A stretch of 64,000 bases of DNA from UBA9732 sp963599445 (GTDB lineage Bacteria > Spirochaetota > Spirochaetia > Sphaerochaetales > Sphaerochaetaceae): NCBI GenBank assembly GCA_963599445.1, contig CAVBWZ010000012.1:1-64000 (forward strand), in the 5' to 3' direction. The notes below the pieces were generated by a model, which was not told the origin of the DNA, did not search any database, and saw only the letters and a program-made list of their open reading frames with translations. A program made the translations under genes and the position numbers. This document shows positions 1 through 7,888 of this stretch, in pieces (the first letter of the stretch is position 1; each line of letters starts with the position of its first letter).

Positions 1-1115
1 AGGTGCAGAAGGGAACCTTGGAGATACAGGGTGGAGAGTTCTCATTGATTCAAACCTGGCCAAATAGTGAAAAAACGGAATTCTCGCATCGTTATACTAT
101 TAACTGTATCGATGCGAACTACAAGGATGGATCAGCCGTCGTTGCCATAAAAGGTGGAACATTCAAGATGTTCAATCCTCAGGACTGCGCAGCAGAGGGA
201 GCCCATACGAATTTCGTAGCCGAGGGATACATTTCAGTCAAGGAAGATGATACTTATACCGTTCGAGAAAAGGCTGCTAACCAAGCGGTCGTGATGAATG
301 GAATTCCGTATTCTTCTCTTGACGATGCAGTGAGAGCTTTGAACGGTGCAGAGAAAAAAGATGTATCAATCGTTATTCTTGACGACAAGGTTGTTTTAGG
401 CAACTTTAAAGAACAAATTACCTCCAATCAAGGCGAGTATTCGATTACCTTTGTTGGAAACGGAAAGGACAAGACAACAATAGATGTAAAAACAGACATA
501 ATGTCTGGTGAATCAAACGGTGCAAACTACATCGATGGTGCAAATCTTTCATTCAAAGATTTAACGGTCTGCATTGGAGATTCTTCTGATTGGCAGGGTT
601 TCATTAGAGCTGGTTGGCTGAGTTTTGAATCTTGCGATATTGTTGGTATGGGGTCTTATTGGGGAAAGGGTGCAACCTTTGTTAAATGCACGTTTGTAGA
701 CCAAAATGCGTCTGGTGCATACAATTTGAAGTTGTGGGATGGTAGCATATTTAAATTTGAAGAATGTGTCTTTGATAGTTCCTATGGCCGTTTCATACTC
801 GCATACAAGGTAGGCTCAAGTGTTGAGTATTCGATTTCTGTTTCAGATTGTGTGTTTAACAACAAGAGCGGAAATGATAAAACAGGTAAAACAGCTTTAA
901 CAATAAAGGACAAAGGAGAAGGCGGTTGTACAATTGGAAAATGTGTTGTCGATTTCTCTAACAACAAGTTCAATTCCGTTCTTACAGGTCCTAACGGATA
1001 TCAGGAATTTCAGATTCTTACAGTTGGCGATGCTGTTGTAAAAGATAGCAAAACAAAGGTTACTATAGACAACAAGATTGTTTATAACCCTAACCCGAAA
1101 ATCTTCAGTTTTTGA
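1..1115 (+). CDS. Partial beta-helix-like protein, C-terminal part
   Basis: The reading frame (codons starting at position 3) is open to the left edge, so the true start lies outside the window and the apparent GTG at 3 is probably internal. About 370 residues are visible. They alternate short beta-rich units with aromatic and Gly/Asn turns, for example repeated phrases of the kind GG-EF-L, GGTF-MF and SFKDLTV, followed by CDIVGMG, CTFVD and CVFDSS. That spacing of Cys/Val-rich short strands is typical of right-handed beta-helix (pectate-lyase-like) surface or secreted proteins. No catalytic motif is recognisable and no C-terminal anchor is seen; the protein ends KIFSF. Function unknown; an extracellular or surface role is an inference. 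A rho-independent terminator follows 19 bases after the stop. Confidence 0.6.
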   Translation, partial: VQKGTLEIQGGEFSLIQTWPNSEKTEFSHRYTINCIDANYKDGSAVVAIKGGTFKMFNPQDCAAEGAHTNFVAEGYISVKEDDTYTVREKAANQAVVMNGIPYSSLDDAVRALNGAEKKDVSIVILDDKVVLGNFKEQITSNQGEYSITFVGNGKDKTTIDVKTDIMSGESNGANYIDGANLSFKDLTVCIGDSSDWQGFIRAGWLSFESCDIVGMGSYWGKGATFVKCTFVDQNASGAYNLKLWDGSIFKFEECVFDSSYGRFILAYKVGSSVEYSISVSDCVFNNKSGNDKTGKTALTIKDKGEGGCTIGKCVVDFSNNKFNSVLTGPNGYQEFQILTVGDAVVKDSKTKVTIDNKIVYNPNPKIFSF

Positions 1116-1133
1116 TATCTGAGTCTTGAATAA

Positions 1134-1166
1134 GGGCTGTGGCTTGATAAGAGCTGCAGCCCTTTT
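1134..1166 (+). terminator. Intrinsic terminator after the beta-helix gene
   Basis: A GC-rich stem-loop (GGGCTG...CAGCCC around a TTGATAAGA loop region) is followed directly by TTTT. It lies just after the stop codon of the first gene. Confidence 0.75.
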
Positions 1167-1179
1167 CGTATGTTTTACA

Positions 1180-1217
1180 ACAACCGCCCAGCAATTACAG
1201 AACTGCTGAGCGGTTGT
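1180..1217 (-). terminator. Stem-loop downstream of the Rpn gene
   Basis: ACAACCGC-C-CAGCA pairs with TGCTG-A-GCGGTTGT across a 10-base loop, giving 13 pairs and one mismatch. It sits 38 bases beyond the stop of the minus-strand Rpn gene, and on that strand it is followed by a mixed T/A stretch. It probably terminates the Rpn transcript and could work in both directions. Confidence 0.55.
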
Positions 1218-1254
1218 CTTTTGAGAGCCCAAATCATTGCAAATAGACTTGTTT

Positions 1255-2130
1255 TCAGTTGATCTTGTCCACTTCGTCTACGCTGAAGTTTGCAGCCTTG
1301 GCTATGGCTTCAATAGGAAAGCCTTGCTCCTTGAAGCTCTTGACCATGCGGCTTCTTTCGTTGGCTTCGCCAATGGAAATGCCCTTGGCTTTTCCAATTG
1401 AGATTCCCTCGGCTTCACCGGCGGTTCTGCCCTCATCGTATTTGTCCTTCAGAAGGAACTCAAGCTTCATGTACTCTTTCCTCCAGTCGTCGTCTCTGTT
1501 GTACTTCTGCACATATTTGTCCAGAATGGTCACAAGCCCGCTTCTGGTCTCCATGCCTATGGCTCCGACACCGCCGTTCAGATACCTGAACAGCTCGTCC
1601 ATGTCCAGGTTGGAGACACCCTTGGAGCCTCTGCTGTTCAGGAACATGATATACCTGCGGTCCCCAAGTGGCAAGCCTTGGACGTTCTCGCACATGGTTG
1701 CGAACCTGTAGACCTTCTCGTCCCTTGCAAAGGGATCGAACGTGCATAGGAATATCACATAGCTTGTCCTTATGCTCCCAAAGCTCTCTCCCTTGTCCAG
1801 CATGGCTATGTCCATGGAGGAGGAATACAGCCTTGCCCTCTCCGCAAGGTCTGTGATCGATGTACGCTGTAGTTCAATGTCGTAGACAGTCCTTCCATCG
1901 TCGAAGTATACATCGAGCCTTACACCCCTTCTCATTGGATCCGAGAGTATGCTCTTCTCCGCCTCGGGATGCCTTGCGTACCTTATGTCGGCTATATGGT
2001 GCTCATTACCGAATATGGCCTCGAGCAGCCTGATGCAGGCCTTCTTGTTCTTCATGACGGTGGTGAACATGAAGTTGTTCTCCAGGGCCACGTCGTTCCT
2101 GCTGTTCCTTACAACTGTGCTTTTCTTCAT
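1255..2130 (-). CDS. Rpn family recombination-promoting nuclease / PD-(D/E)XK transposase-like protein
   Basis: A 291-residue protein with the layout of the Rpn/PDDEXK_2 family. An N-terminal segment (NNFMFTTVMKN, then LLEAIFG) leads to a nuclease core with GVRLDVYFDDG and, a short distance on, DIELQ. These supply the Asp and the E-x-Q of a PD-(D/E)XK site. An SYVIFLCTFDPF strand follows, and the tail carries the family's Gly-rich EGRTAGEAEG and GISIGKA repeats. The ATG at 2130 is chosen over the one at 2148 because GAGAGG lies 7 bases before it. Members of this family are DNA endonucleases that promote RecA-independent recombination; that activity here is inferred from family. The upstream region holds one copy of the four-copy motif described at 2181-2223. 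Confidence 0.85.
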   Translation of the reverse strand: MKKSTVVRNSRNDVALENNFMFTTVMKNKKACIRLLEAIFGNEHHIADIRYARHPEAEKSILSDPMRRGVRLDVYFDDGRTVYDIELQRTSITDLAERARLYSSSMDIAMLDKGESFGSIRTSYVIFLCTFDPFARDEKVYRFATMCENVQGLPLGDRRYIMFLNSRGSKGVSNLDMDELFRYLNGGVGAIGMETRSGLVTILDKYVQKYNRDDDWRKEYMKLEFLLKDKYDEGRTAGEAEGISIGKAKGISIGEANERSRMVKSFKEQGFPIEAIAKAANFSVDEVDKIN

Positions 2131-2180
2131 GGTAAAACCTCTCTGCATTTGGATCGCAGGGCTTTGGAGGCCCTACATAA

Positions 2181-2223
2181 TACCAAATACGAGAAACCTG
2201 CAGTTTCCATTCACGGTTTTTGG
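2181..2223 (-). promoter_or_regulatory. Copy 1 of shared upstream motif (before the Rpn gene)
   Basis: Read on the minus strand this is CCAAAAACCGTGAATGG, then the dyad GAAAC-TGCAG-GTTTC, then TCGTATTTGG. The same block occurs at 11783-11822, 33688-33726 and 60154-60190, always facing an ORF. Its inner edge is about 50-60 bases from the Rpn start codon. Confidence 0.65.
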
Positions 2224-2281
2224 AAGATTTTTGGAAGAACACTTAGCAACTCATTGTCACACAAAGTAATATTTTTTTGAA

Positions 2282-2307
2282 AAAAGTGACATTAGTGTCA
2301 CTTTTTC
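2282..2307. terminator. Perfect AT-rich palindrome, possible bidirectional terminator
   Basis: AAAAAGTGACA and TGTCACTTTTT form an 11-bp perfect stem around a TTAG loop, with T-rich sequence on both sides. It lies between the Rpn promoter region and the tRNA. Confidence 0.45.
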
Positions 2308-2427
2308 AGCGAAAAATGGATTTCAGGACACATTAGAAAGTCTTCCTCAAGATATGAGAGGCCTCAAGAAGACATCCCAAGTATAGGCTTGTCTCCTGAT
2401 TCCCATCGTTTTCGTACAAGAGCCAGA

Positions 2428-2465
2428 AAACGAAAAACGGTCGCGGGGCAATGTTCCACGACCGT
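2428..2465 (-). terminator. Terminator of the CAT-anticodon tRNA
   Basis: On the minus strand ACGGTCG pairs with CGACCGT across a 15-base loop, followed by TTTTTCG. It starts 9 bases after the tRNA 3' end. Confidence 0.7.
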
Positions 2466-2473
2466 TATGTTTA

Positions 2474-2546
2474 TGGGCCCAGAGAGATTTGAACTCTCGA
2501 CCAAAGGATTATGAGTCCTCTGCTCTAACCGCTGAGCTACAGGCCC
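2474..2546 (-). tRNA. tRNA with CAT anticodon, most likely tRNA-Ile2 (lysidine type)
   Basis: A complete 73-nt cloverleaf on the minus strand. The acceptor stem GGGCCTG pairs with TGGGCCC (two G-T pairs) and the discriminator is A. The D arm has TAGCTCAGCGG, the anticodon loop is CTCATAA on a GAGGA/TCCTT stem, and the T arm is GAGAG-TTCAAAT-CTCTC. CCA is not encoded. The CTCATAATC stretch followed by TTGGTCG is closer to tRNA-Ile2 of E. coli, where TilS converts C34 to lysidine, than to initiator or elongator tRNA-Met. Met identity is not excluded. Confidence 0.85.
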
Positions 2547-2576
2547 GAGTTGGCTAAGAAAACCAACAGCGAAGTA

Positions 2577-2605
2577 AAATTACCATTTTTGACATCGAAT
2601 ATCAA
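2577..2605 (-). promoter_or_regulatory. Probable promoter of the tRNA gene
   Basis: Minus-strand TTGATA (2600-2605), 17-base spacer, TAATTT (2577-2582), about 30 bases upstream of the tRNA 5' end. Confidence 0.55.
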
Positions 2606-2739
2606 GCCCCTGCACCTTTTAGTGCACTTTTTGTTCATTGGCATTCTTTGCCACCTTCATTGTTTACTTAAATAAACTTGTCCTTGCAGCGATTAATCCT
2701 TACAATGGCAGTGAGAACTGCACTATGGACAAAGGAAGA

Positions 2740-3990
2740 ATGTTTTGTAATAGGGTCTCCCATTGCGGCCGCAGAGCCGTTTTGGTATGCCTGATGTTGA
2801 TTGGGGCAATGGCGGGTGTATTTGGACTGTCGTTTACGTCTCGGTTGACAGGGGTTACAACACATCCTGACTTTTGGGCTGGTGTATTCCCGTCCAGCGT
2901 GCGCAGCTTCATTGGACTTGACGGCATAACGCTCCTTGAAGGCCGCAAGACAGAGGTTGGAGCGGAGATCGCAACCGGAACGATCGCCCGCACGATAACC
3001 GTAAACCCAATCACCGGCAAGGCTCTGGACACGACAAGCGACGCTTCCATCATCGCCAACTCCAGCTATGACGTCATGTACGCATCCTGGAAGGCCGGAA
3101 TCGCACAGGGCATTGGCTGGTCCGAGCAGTCGCAGACCGATTTCCTTACGCTCCGCTTCTCCTTGGACGGCCAGTGGGAGGTCGCACTCGATCCCCTCAT
3201 GCAAAGCGTGAACAGAAAGGGCTATCCCTTCACGACGCTTCCAATGTTCAAGACCGATGGTGAATACTATGGAACCATCTTGCAGGGAACCCCTGACCTT
3301 TCAGGCGATAGAAGGCTTCTTAGCCTTAGCTTTGATTTGTACGGCAAGGTGAACTACCTTCTTATGAAGACGGGCTCTTCGTCCGGGATAGCAACCGAGT
3401 TCAAGTTCACATGGGCGCCTGCTTTCATGAACCTTTCCAGCGACAAGGGGGGAGTGGCCGATTTCTGGAAGTTCTGGCTCTTTGCAAACGGCGGGCTCAT
3501 GATACATCAGGCCGTTGACGAACGAGGGATGAACAAGTGGTCCCTTGGTCTTTCCAACGAGTTCGAGATGAGGGTCTTCGGCGGCGACCACATACCTGCA
3601 TATGCCAGGACTCTTAAAGGCACGACTTGGTGGTATGAGCCTGAGAACATGACGTTCATGGCAAGAAACGTCGTCAAGCTGGACTATTATGGACAGCAGT
3701 TCTTTGGATCGTGCATTCCATATGTGTATGCGTTCGTTGACCTAAGCTATTCCGGTGGTCATACGAACAACATAAAGGACTCAAAGATAGGTTCCGTGTG
3801 GGCTGGAAGCATGGGGCTACACTTTGAACTGCAGCTTTTTGGGGTTGTGCACCTTTACTATGAAATAGGTAGGATTTTCCTCTATACAGGCGAAAATCCA
3901 GCGTATAGGCCAGGATATAGGCTATCGAACAGCTTGAAGGTGTCTGTGTCCGTCTCAGGTGGAGGCGGCGACATAGACTGGTCAACTTAA
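2740..3990 (+). CDS. Putative outer-membrane beta-barrel protein
   Basis: A 416-residue protein not matched to a named family. The first 30 residues (from MFCNRV, with the hydrophobic run AVLVCLMLIGAMAGVFGLSF) look like a signal peptide. The rest is a series of amphipathic strands with alternating aromatic and polar residues, such as VNYLLMK, WSLGLSNEFEMRVFG and HLYYEIGRIFLY, as in spirochaetal outer-membrane proteins. The ATG at 2740 has AAAGGA just before it, although the spacing is short; longer starts at 2725 and 2638 lack a ribosome site. The next gene starts 21 bases on and encodes another predicted barrel, so they are probably co-transcribed. It does not end in an aromatic residue, which is unusual for a barrel. 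Function unknown. Confidence 0.6.
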   Translation: MFCNRVSHCGRRAVLVCLMLIGAMAGVFGLSFTSRLTGVTTHPDFWAGVFPSSVRSFIGLDGITLLEGRKTEVGAEIATGTIARTITVNPITGKALDTTSDASIIANSSYDVMYASWKAGIAQGIGWSEQSQTDFLTLRFSLDGQWEVALDPLMQSVNRKGYPFTTLPMFKTDGEYYGTILQGTPDLSGDRRLLSLSFDLYGKVNYLLMKTGSSSGIATEFKFTWAPAFMNLSSDKGGVADFWKFWLFANGGLMIHQAVDERGMNKWSLGLSNEFEMRVFGGDHIPAYARTLKGTTWWYEPENMTFMARNVVKLDYYGQQFFGSCIPYVYAFVDLSYSGGHTNNIKDSKIGSVWAGSMGLHFELQLFGVVHLYYEIGRIFLYTGENPAYRPGYRLSNSLKVSVSVSGGGGDIDWST

Positions 3991-4011
3991 GGAACAGGAA
4001 AAGGAAGGATT

Positions 4012-5229
4012 ATGAAGAAGGTTATGGCTTTTGTTGCTGTCGTGCTCATTGCTGTCTCATGTGTCTTTGCAGGGGACGTCAAGTTCGTGCTTGGGGAGCT
4101 TGCACAGCATCCTGAGGTGCTGTTTGGGTTCTGTCCAACGCTTGCAACCGTTGGTGCAAGCTTCGAAGGTCTTGAACTTGTGGAAGGAAGTCTCACGCAA
4201 TTTCAAGTCATAGCAGGCGGCGGATATGCCCAGCTTGTCCTTTTCCAAGACCCTTCGACCGGAGAGCCGTTGCTCTATGACCAGGGCATATACGACAGCA
4301 TACAGTTTCGTTGGAACCTGAAGATGCTCCAAGGTTTTGGAGACTCTTGGGTGGAGGGCAAGGATCTTGTAACCGTCTATGCAGGCTACGAGGGGAGGTT
4401 CGAGAAGAACATAGACTCCATGGCCGTTGGTAAGGAGCGTAAGCGTGGTTACGTTGACGATAGCCTAACCACAGGAAAGAGTGCAATAAAATCAATCGAT
4501 ACATGGTTTGTAGACCATGGTACAACACGAGCATCCAACGAAATCTATCCAGACCTCGTCGGTGGCGAAACGGCCTTCATGAACAACCTCTGCATTGGTG
4601 CAAGGCTCAACGGCATGGACGATAGGATGGTCTCCAACGAGGGAGTCCTTGCAGAGCTCAAGCTGCAGTTCGCTCCAGGCTTTCTCAACAGGAAGGCTTC
4701 GTACTACAGCATAACGCTCAACGCCGTTGCGGGAACCACGTTGTATGAGCTCAAGGATGCCGCAACTGGACGCAATTCGTTTTCAATCGTCTTGCTCGAC
4801 AGGGTGAACGTGAACTGGACGGACGGCTCCAAAGTGCCTGTGTATGCACAGCAGCCGGTGTCGCTTGGTAGGAAGGTGAGGGGCTTCAACACAGGCAGCT
4901 ACAATACGAACTTCACCGTTGTGAACAACTTTGACATAAGGTTCGCAGGCCCTGAGCCGTTCATGGACGGCATCTTCCCAAGGGCGAACCTCTTCTTCGA
5001 CATGGGGTACTATGCAGGCGAATATCTGAACACAGGGATATCGGCCTTGGATATGGCGGAAAAATATGGCTTGGAGCGTTTCCTTTGCTCGACCGGGGTG
5101 CAGCTTGAGGTGAGCTTCTTCGATATGTTCGACCTTGGGTTGCAGGTGGCGTACCTTGTGAACGGAAGCAACCTGCGTGACCCGGGCAGCCGTGTGATTA
5201 CTGGGGCGACGTTCTTCCTGGATTTCTGA
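4012..5229 (+). CDS. Putative outer-membrane beta-barrel protein ending in Phe
   Basis: A 405-residue protein with a clear signal peptide (MKKVMAFVAVVLIAVSCVFA, cleavage expected before GDVKF). Predicted beta strands run through the body and the C terminus is GATFFLDF; a terminal Phe is the usual recognition signal for the outer-membrane assembly machinery. The ribosome site AAGGAAGG lies 5 bases before the ATG. It follows the 2740-3990 gene by 21 bases, and both share phrases such as NEFEMRVFGGD and NFDIRFAGPEP near their last third, which suggests they are distant paralogues. Transport or structural role unknown. Confidence 0.65.
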   Translation: MKKVMAFVAVVLIAVSCVFAGDVKFVLGELAQHPEVLFGFCPTLATVGASFEGLELVEGSLTQFQVIAGGGYAQLVLFQDPSTGEPLLYDQGIYDSIQFRWNLKMLQGFGDSWVEGKDLVTVYAGYEGRFEKNIDSMAVGKERKRGYVDDSLTTGKSAIKSIDTWFVDHGTTRASNEIYPDLVGGETAFMNNLCIGARLNGMDDRMVSNEGVLAELKLQFAPGFLNRKASYYSITLNAVAGTTLYELKDAATGRNSFSIVLLDRVNVNWTDGSKVPVYAQQPVSLGRKVRGFNTGSYNTNFTVVNNFDIRFAGPEPFMDGIFPRANLFFDMGYYAGEYLNTGISALDMAEKYGLERFLCSTGVQLEVSFFDMFDLGLQVAYLVNGSNLRDPGSRVITGATFFLDF

Positions 5230-5257
5230 TTGAGGTTTCTGATTGGCGTGCAACGAA

Positions 5258-5293
5258 TTGTCTTTAAGGACGCGTTGCTGTATAATCGGTCTC
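5258..5293 (+). promoter_or_regulatory. lysS promoter predicting a leaderless mRNA
   Basis: TTGTCT (5258-5263), 17-base spacer, perfect TATAAT (5281-5286). Seven bases separate the -10 box from the ATG at 5294, so the expected +1 is at 5293-5294. No Shine-Dalgarno sequence is present. Confidence 0.7.
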
Positions 5294-6865
5294 ATGGAAC
5301 AGCACAATTCAGTACATTGGGCGGATATCTATGCCGACCGCATAATCAGAGAGAAGGGACCCAAGGAGGTCTACACCTGTGCGTCTGGAATCACTCCTTC
5401 CGGTACAGTCCACATTGGAAACTTCCGTGAGATAATCTCCGTTGACCTTGTCGTCAAGGCACTTAGGGAGAAGGGACAGAACGTCAGGTTCATCTACTCA
5501 TGGGACGACTACGATGTGTTCAGGAAGGTCCCTAAGAACATGCCTGAGCAGGAGTTGCTTCAGACATACCTGAGAAAGCCCATAACCCTTGTGCCTGACA
5601 CGACAAAGCGTGCGGACAACTATGCCCGTGGCAACGAGCTCGACGTTGAGGAGAAGCTTCCAATCGTTGGCGTACACCCTGAATATCTCTACCAGGCCGA
5701 GCGCTACCGCAGCAGCCTCTATGCAGAACAGATGAAGAAGGCCCTCGAGTGCAAGCAGCAGATAATCGATATCCTCAACCAGTACAGGAAGGAGCCTCTT
5801 GACGATTCATGGTGGCCTATTGCGGTGTTCAGTTCGTTCACGGACAAGGACAACACGACGATTCTTTCATGGGACGGCGAATATGGCATCACATACCGTG
5901 ACGATGAGCTTGGCAAGGAGGAGACGATAGACCTCAGAACCACTCCTTATGCAAAGCTTCACTGGCGTGTGGACTGGCCAATGAGATGGGTCTACGAAGG
6001 CGTTGACTTCGAGCCCGCAGGCAAGGACCACCACTCCCAGGGTGGTTCATTCGATACCTCCAAGCAGGTCGTCGAGCTCTTTGGCGGACATGCCCCGGTA
6101 AGTTTCCAGTACGATTTCATCTCAATCAAGGGCCGCGGTGGGAAGATATCCTCTTCAAGCGGCGAGGTCATCTCCCTTGGCGATGTCCTTGAGGTCTACA
6201 CTCCAGAGATAACAAGGTATCTGTTCGCATCCACGCGTCCGAATACGGAGTTCGCCATTTCGTTCGACCTCGATGTTCTCAAGATCTACGAGGACTACGA
6301 CAACTGCGAGAGACGCTACTTTGGCCTTCTTCCATGCAACGAGAAGAAGCTTGCCATGGAGCGCCGTGTCTACGAGCTTTCCCAGGTGGGCCCTGTTCCT
6401 ACGACACCTGGCTACCAGATTCCTTTCAGGCATCTTTGCAACCTGCTTCAGATAAACAGCGGAGACATTGAAAAGGTCATCTCCTCGCTTCCCGATGTCA
6501 AGGACGACCAGGTGGATAGGCTTAGAACCCGATGTCGTTGTGCTTGGAACTGGATAACCACATTCTCCCCTGAAGACTTCAGATTCGCAGTGGCCGATGC
6601 TTCGACTCCTCTTGTTTCGTTGAACGAAGATGAGCTTCGTGCCGTCAAGGCTCTGTGCTCAAAGGTTGCATCTTGGGACGGTGCTGACGAGAAGGCCCTT
6701 TCCCAGCTCATCTACGATGCCGCCGCTGATGCCGGCGTTGAGTCGATTGTGCTTTTTGGTGCCGTCTACCGCGCGTTGATTGGCAAGGAGAAGGGGCCAA
6801 AGCTTGCAGGGTTCATGAATACGATTGGAAAGGATAGAGTTTTGGAGATTCTTTCTAGATACTGA
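5294..6865 (+). CDS. lysS: Lysyl-tRNA synthetase, class I
   Basis: A 523-residue class I LysRS, which charges tRNA-Lys in the cytoplasm. The HIGH-type signature is in SGTVHIGNF near residue 38, a SYSWDDYD-like ATP-site segment follows (IYSWDDYD), and the KMSKS equivalent is the GGKISSSSG segment near residue 280. This archaeal-type enzyme is unrelated to the usual bacterial class II LysRS and is typical of spirochaetes (Treponema, Borrelia), alpha-proteobacteria and archaea. The ATG at 5294 is chosen because family members begin close to HWADIYADRI; the upstream extension has no support. The promoter geometry indicates a leaderless transcript. Repeat families A and B follow the stop. Confidence 0.95.
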   Translation: MEQHNSVHWADIYADRIIREKGPKEVYTCASGITPSGTVHIGNFREIISVDLVVKALREKGQNVRFIYSWDDYDVFRKVPKNMPEQELLQTYLRKPITLVPDTTKRADNYARGNELDVEEKLPIVGVHPEYLYQAERYRSSLYAEQMKKALECKQQIIDILNQYRKEPLDDSWWPIAVFSSFTDKDNTTILSWDGEYGITYRDDELGKEETIDLRTTPYAKLHWRVDWPMRWVYEGVDFEPAGKDHHSQGGSFDTSKQVVELFGGHAPVSFQYDFISIKGRGGKISSSSGEVISLGDVLEVYTPEITRYLFASTRPNTEFAISFDLDVLKIYEDYDNCERRYFGLLPCNEKKLAMERRVYELSQVGPVPTTPGYQIPFRHLCNLLQINSGDIEKVISSLPDVKDDQVDRLRTRCRCAWNWITTFSPEDFRFAVADASTPLVSLNEDELRAVKALCSKVASWDGADEKALSQLIYDAAADAGVESIVLFGAVYRALIGKEKGPKLAGFMNTIGKDRVLEILSRY

Positions 6866-6904
6866 TTCTCTCTTGCTCTTTGCGGTGATAACTGCGTTGG
6901 TTCG

Positions 6905-6938
6905 AACTGCGCCGTACAGCAAAGTACTGTCTGTGCCT
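6905..6938 (+). repeat. Repeat family A, copy 1 (GTAC-N6-GTAC hairpin)
   Basis: GTAC (6914-6917), AGCAAA, GTAC (6924-6927), with imperfect outer arms. It is the same core as at 22859-22890, 22979-23010 and 59235-59266. It lies about 40 bases after the lysS stop. The region 6866-7113 holds no gene. Confidence 0.6.
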
Positions 6939-7005
6939 TTTCTTTCTTGTACTGCATCGCAAATAGCTACGAGGGCTTTCTTGGGCTTCGCGCGGCCTAT
7001 GTTTT

Positions 7006-7077
7006 ACATAAAAGAGGGAAAAATGCTTCTTTATGCAAAGAAAGTTTAATAATTCTGCAAAAAAGCCGTTTTTATTG
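7006..7077 (+). repeat. Repeat family B, copy 1
   Basis: About 72 bp, aligning over its full length with 59608-59679. It contains ACATAAAA...TTTATGCAAA, then AAAGTTTAATA, and ends in GCCGTTTTTATTG. The ends of the first half form a dyad (CATAAA/TTTATG). Confidence 0.6.
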
Positions 7078-7113
7078 AACTCCGTTTTGTATTCTTTTTG
7101 ACGAAAACGTTGG

Positions 7114-7668
7114 TTAGAAGCTGACGCCTACTCCTAGGCCAACGTTCGTAAGCAGGAACGTCCCTTCAGAGGCTTCCTTTGCGGTGAGGTTGCTCAATGG
7201 GTATATTACAGAACCGTTGAGCGATAGAAGGAAGCCGCTTTCGCCTATGCTGTATCTAAGGCCGGTCATGAGGCCAAGTCCCAGGAGGTTGAGCTGAACG
7301 CCTTCGTTTCCCTTGTAGCCTGCTACGAAGTATGCTCCAAAACCTGGCATGGCATAGAAGGAGAATGACTTGGATATGTTCACGTTCACGCCTGTGCATG
7401 CAAGACCGGAGAGGAAGAAGCCTGATGCTTCTATGTCATTTGTGCAGACATCGACTCTGCTGCCTACTGCAAGCTCGGCCTTTCCTTCTTTTCCAATCGT
7501 GGTTATGTAATCTACGAAAGCACCATAGCCAACGAAGGAGTCGGTTGTCGTCTCTCCTCCAATGGGCATCCCCAAAAGTATGCTCGCACCGGCGTCTCCG
7601 CCTATCTTTCCAGCGAATGCTGTACCTGCGACAAGAATCACCAAAAGTATGAGAATGGTTTTCTTCAT
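7114..7668 (-). CDS. Small outer-membrane beta-barrel protein
   Basis: A 184-residue protein with a signal peptide (MKKTILILLVILVAGTAFA, cleavage before GKIGG). It has Gly-rich beta strands through its length and a C terminus of GLGVGVSF, matching the aromatic-ended barrel signature. Size and pattern resemble 8-stranded OmpA/OmpX-like barrels, but no named family is recognised. The ATG at 7668 has AGGAGGGA with good spacing. Upstream, a strong promoter (7806-7834) is bracketed by two identical 24-bp repeats, so expression is probably regulated. Function unknown. Confidence 0.65.
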   Translation of the reverse strand: MKKTILILLVILVAGTAFAGKIGGDAGASILLGMPIGGETTTDSFVGYGAFVDYITTIGKEGKAELAVGSRVDVCTNDIEASGFFLSGLACTGVNVNISKSFSFYAMPGFGAYFVAGYKGNEGVQLNLLGLGLMTGLRYSIGESGFLLSLNGSVIYPLSNLTAKEASEGTFLLTNVGLGVGVSF

Positions 7669-7771
7669 GTGAAATCCCTCCTGGTGCCATTGTTGCAGTT
7701 GAATGCTCAAAAAGCAAGGATAAATGGAAAAATCGTTCAAATGTCGTAAGATTGGTCCATTACCCGAACAA

Positions 7772-7795
7772 TTTTTGCGGATATACGCATTTTTT
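7772..7795. repeat. Twin 24-bp repeat, proximal copy (candidate operator)
   Basis: T5, then TGCGGATATACGCA overlapping it, then T5. It is identical to 7846-7869 and 74 bp away. This copy lies just downstream of the expected transcription start (about 7799) of the minus-strand barrel gene. Confidence 0.75.
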
Positions 7796-7805
7796 GTTCG
7801 TCTAA

Positions 7806-7834
7806 AGTATCGTACACCACGTTTTGAAAGTCAA
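7806..7834 (-). promoter_or_regulatory. Promoter of the small barrel gene
   Basis: Minus-strand TTGACT (7829-7834), 17-base spacer, GATACT (7806-7811). The leader would be about 130 bases to the ATG at 7668. It is bracketed by the twin repeats. Confidence 0.65.
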
Positions 7835-7845
7835 TACTTGAATAT

Positions 7846-7869
7846 TTTTTGCGGATATACGCATTTTTT
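7846..7869. repeat. Twin 24-bp repeat, distal copy (candidate operator)
   Basis: Same 24 bp as 7772-7795, located about 46-70 bases upstream of the expected start site of the minus-strand promoter. Confidence 0.75.
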
Positions 7870-7888
7870 ATTTGCAAGGTTGAAACGA

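Noticed and set aside
2474..2546. Calling the tRNA initiator or elongator Met
   Set aside because: The anticodon is CAT, but the arm sequences are nearer to tRNA-Ile2; left as a CAT-anticodon tRNA with Ile2 favoured.
7772..7869. Minimal CRISPR array
   Set aside because: Only two repeat copies, the spacer contains a promoter, and no cas genes are in the window.
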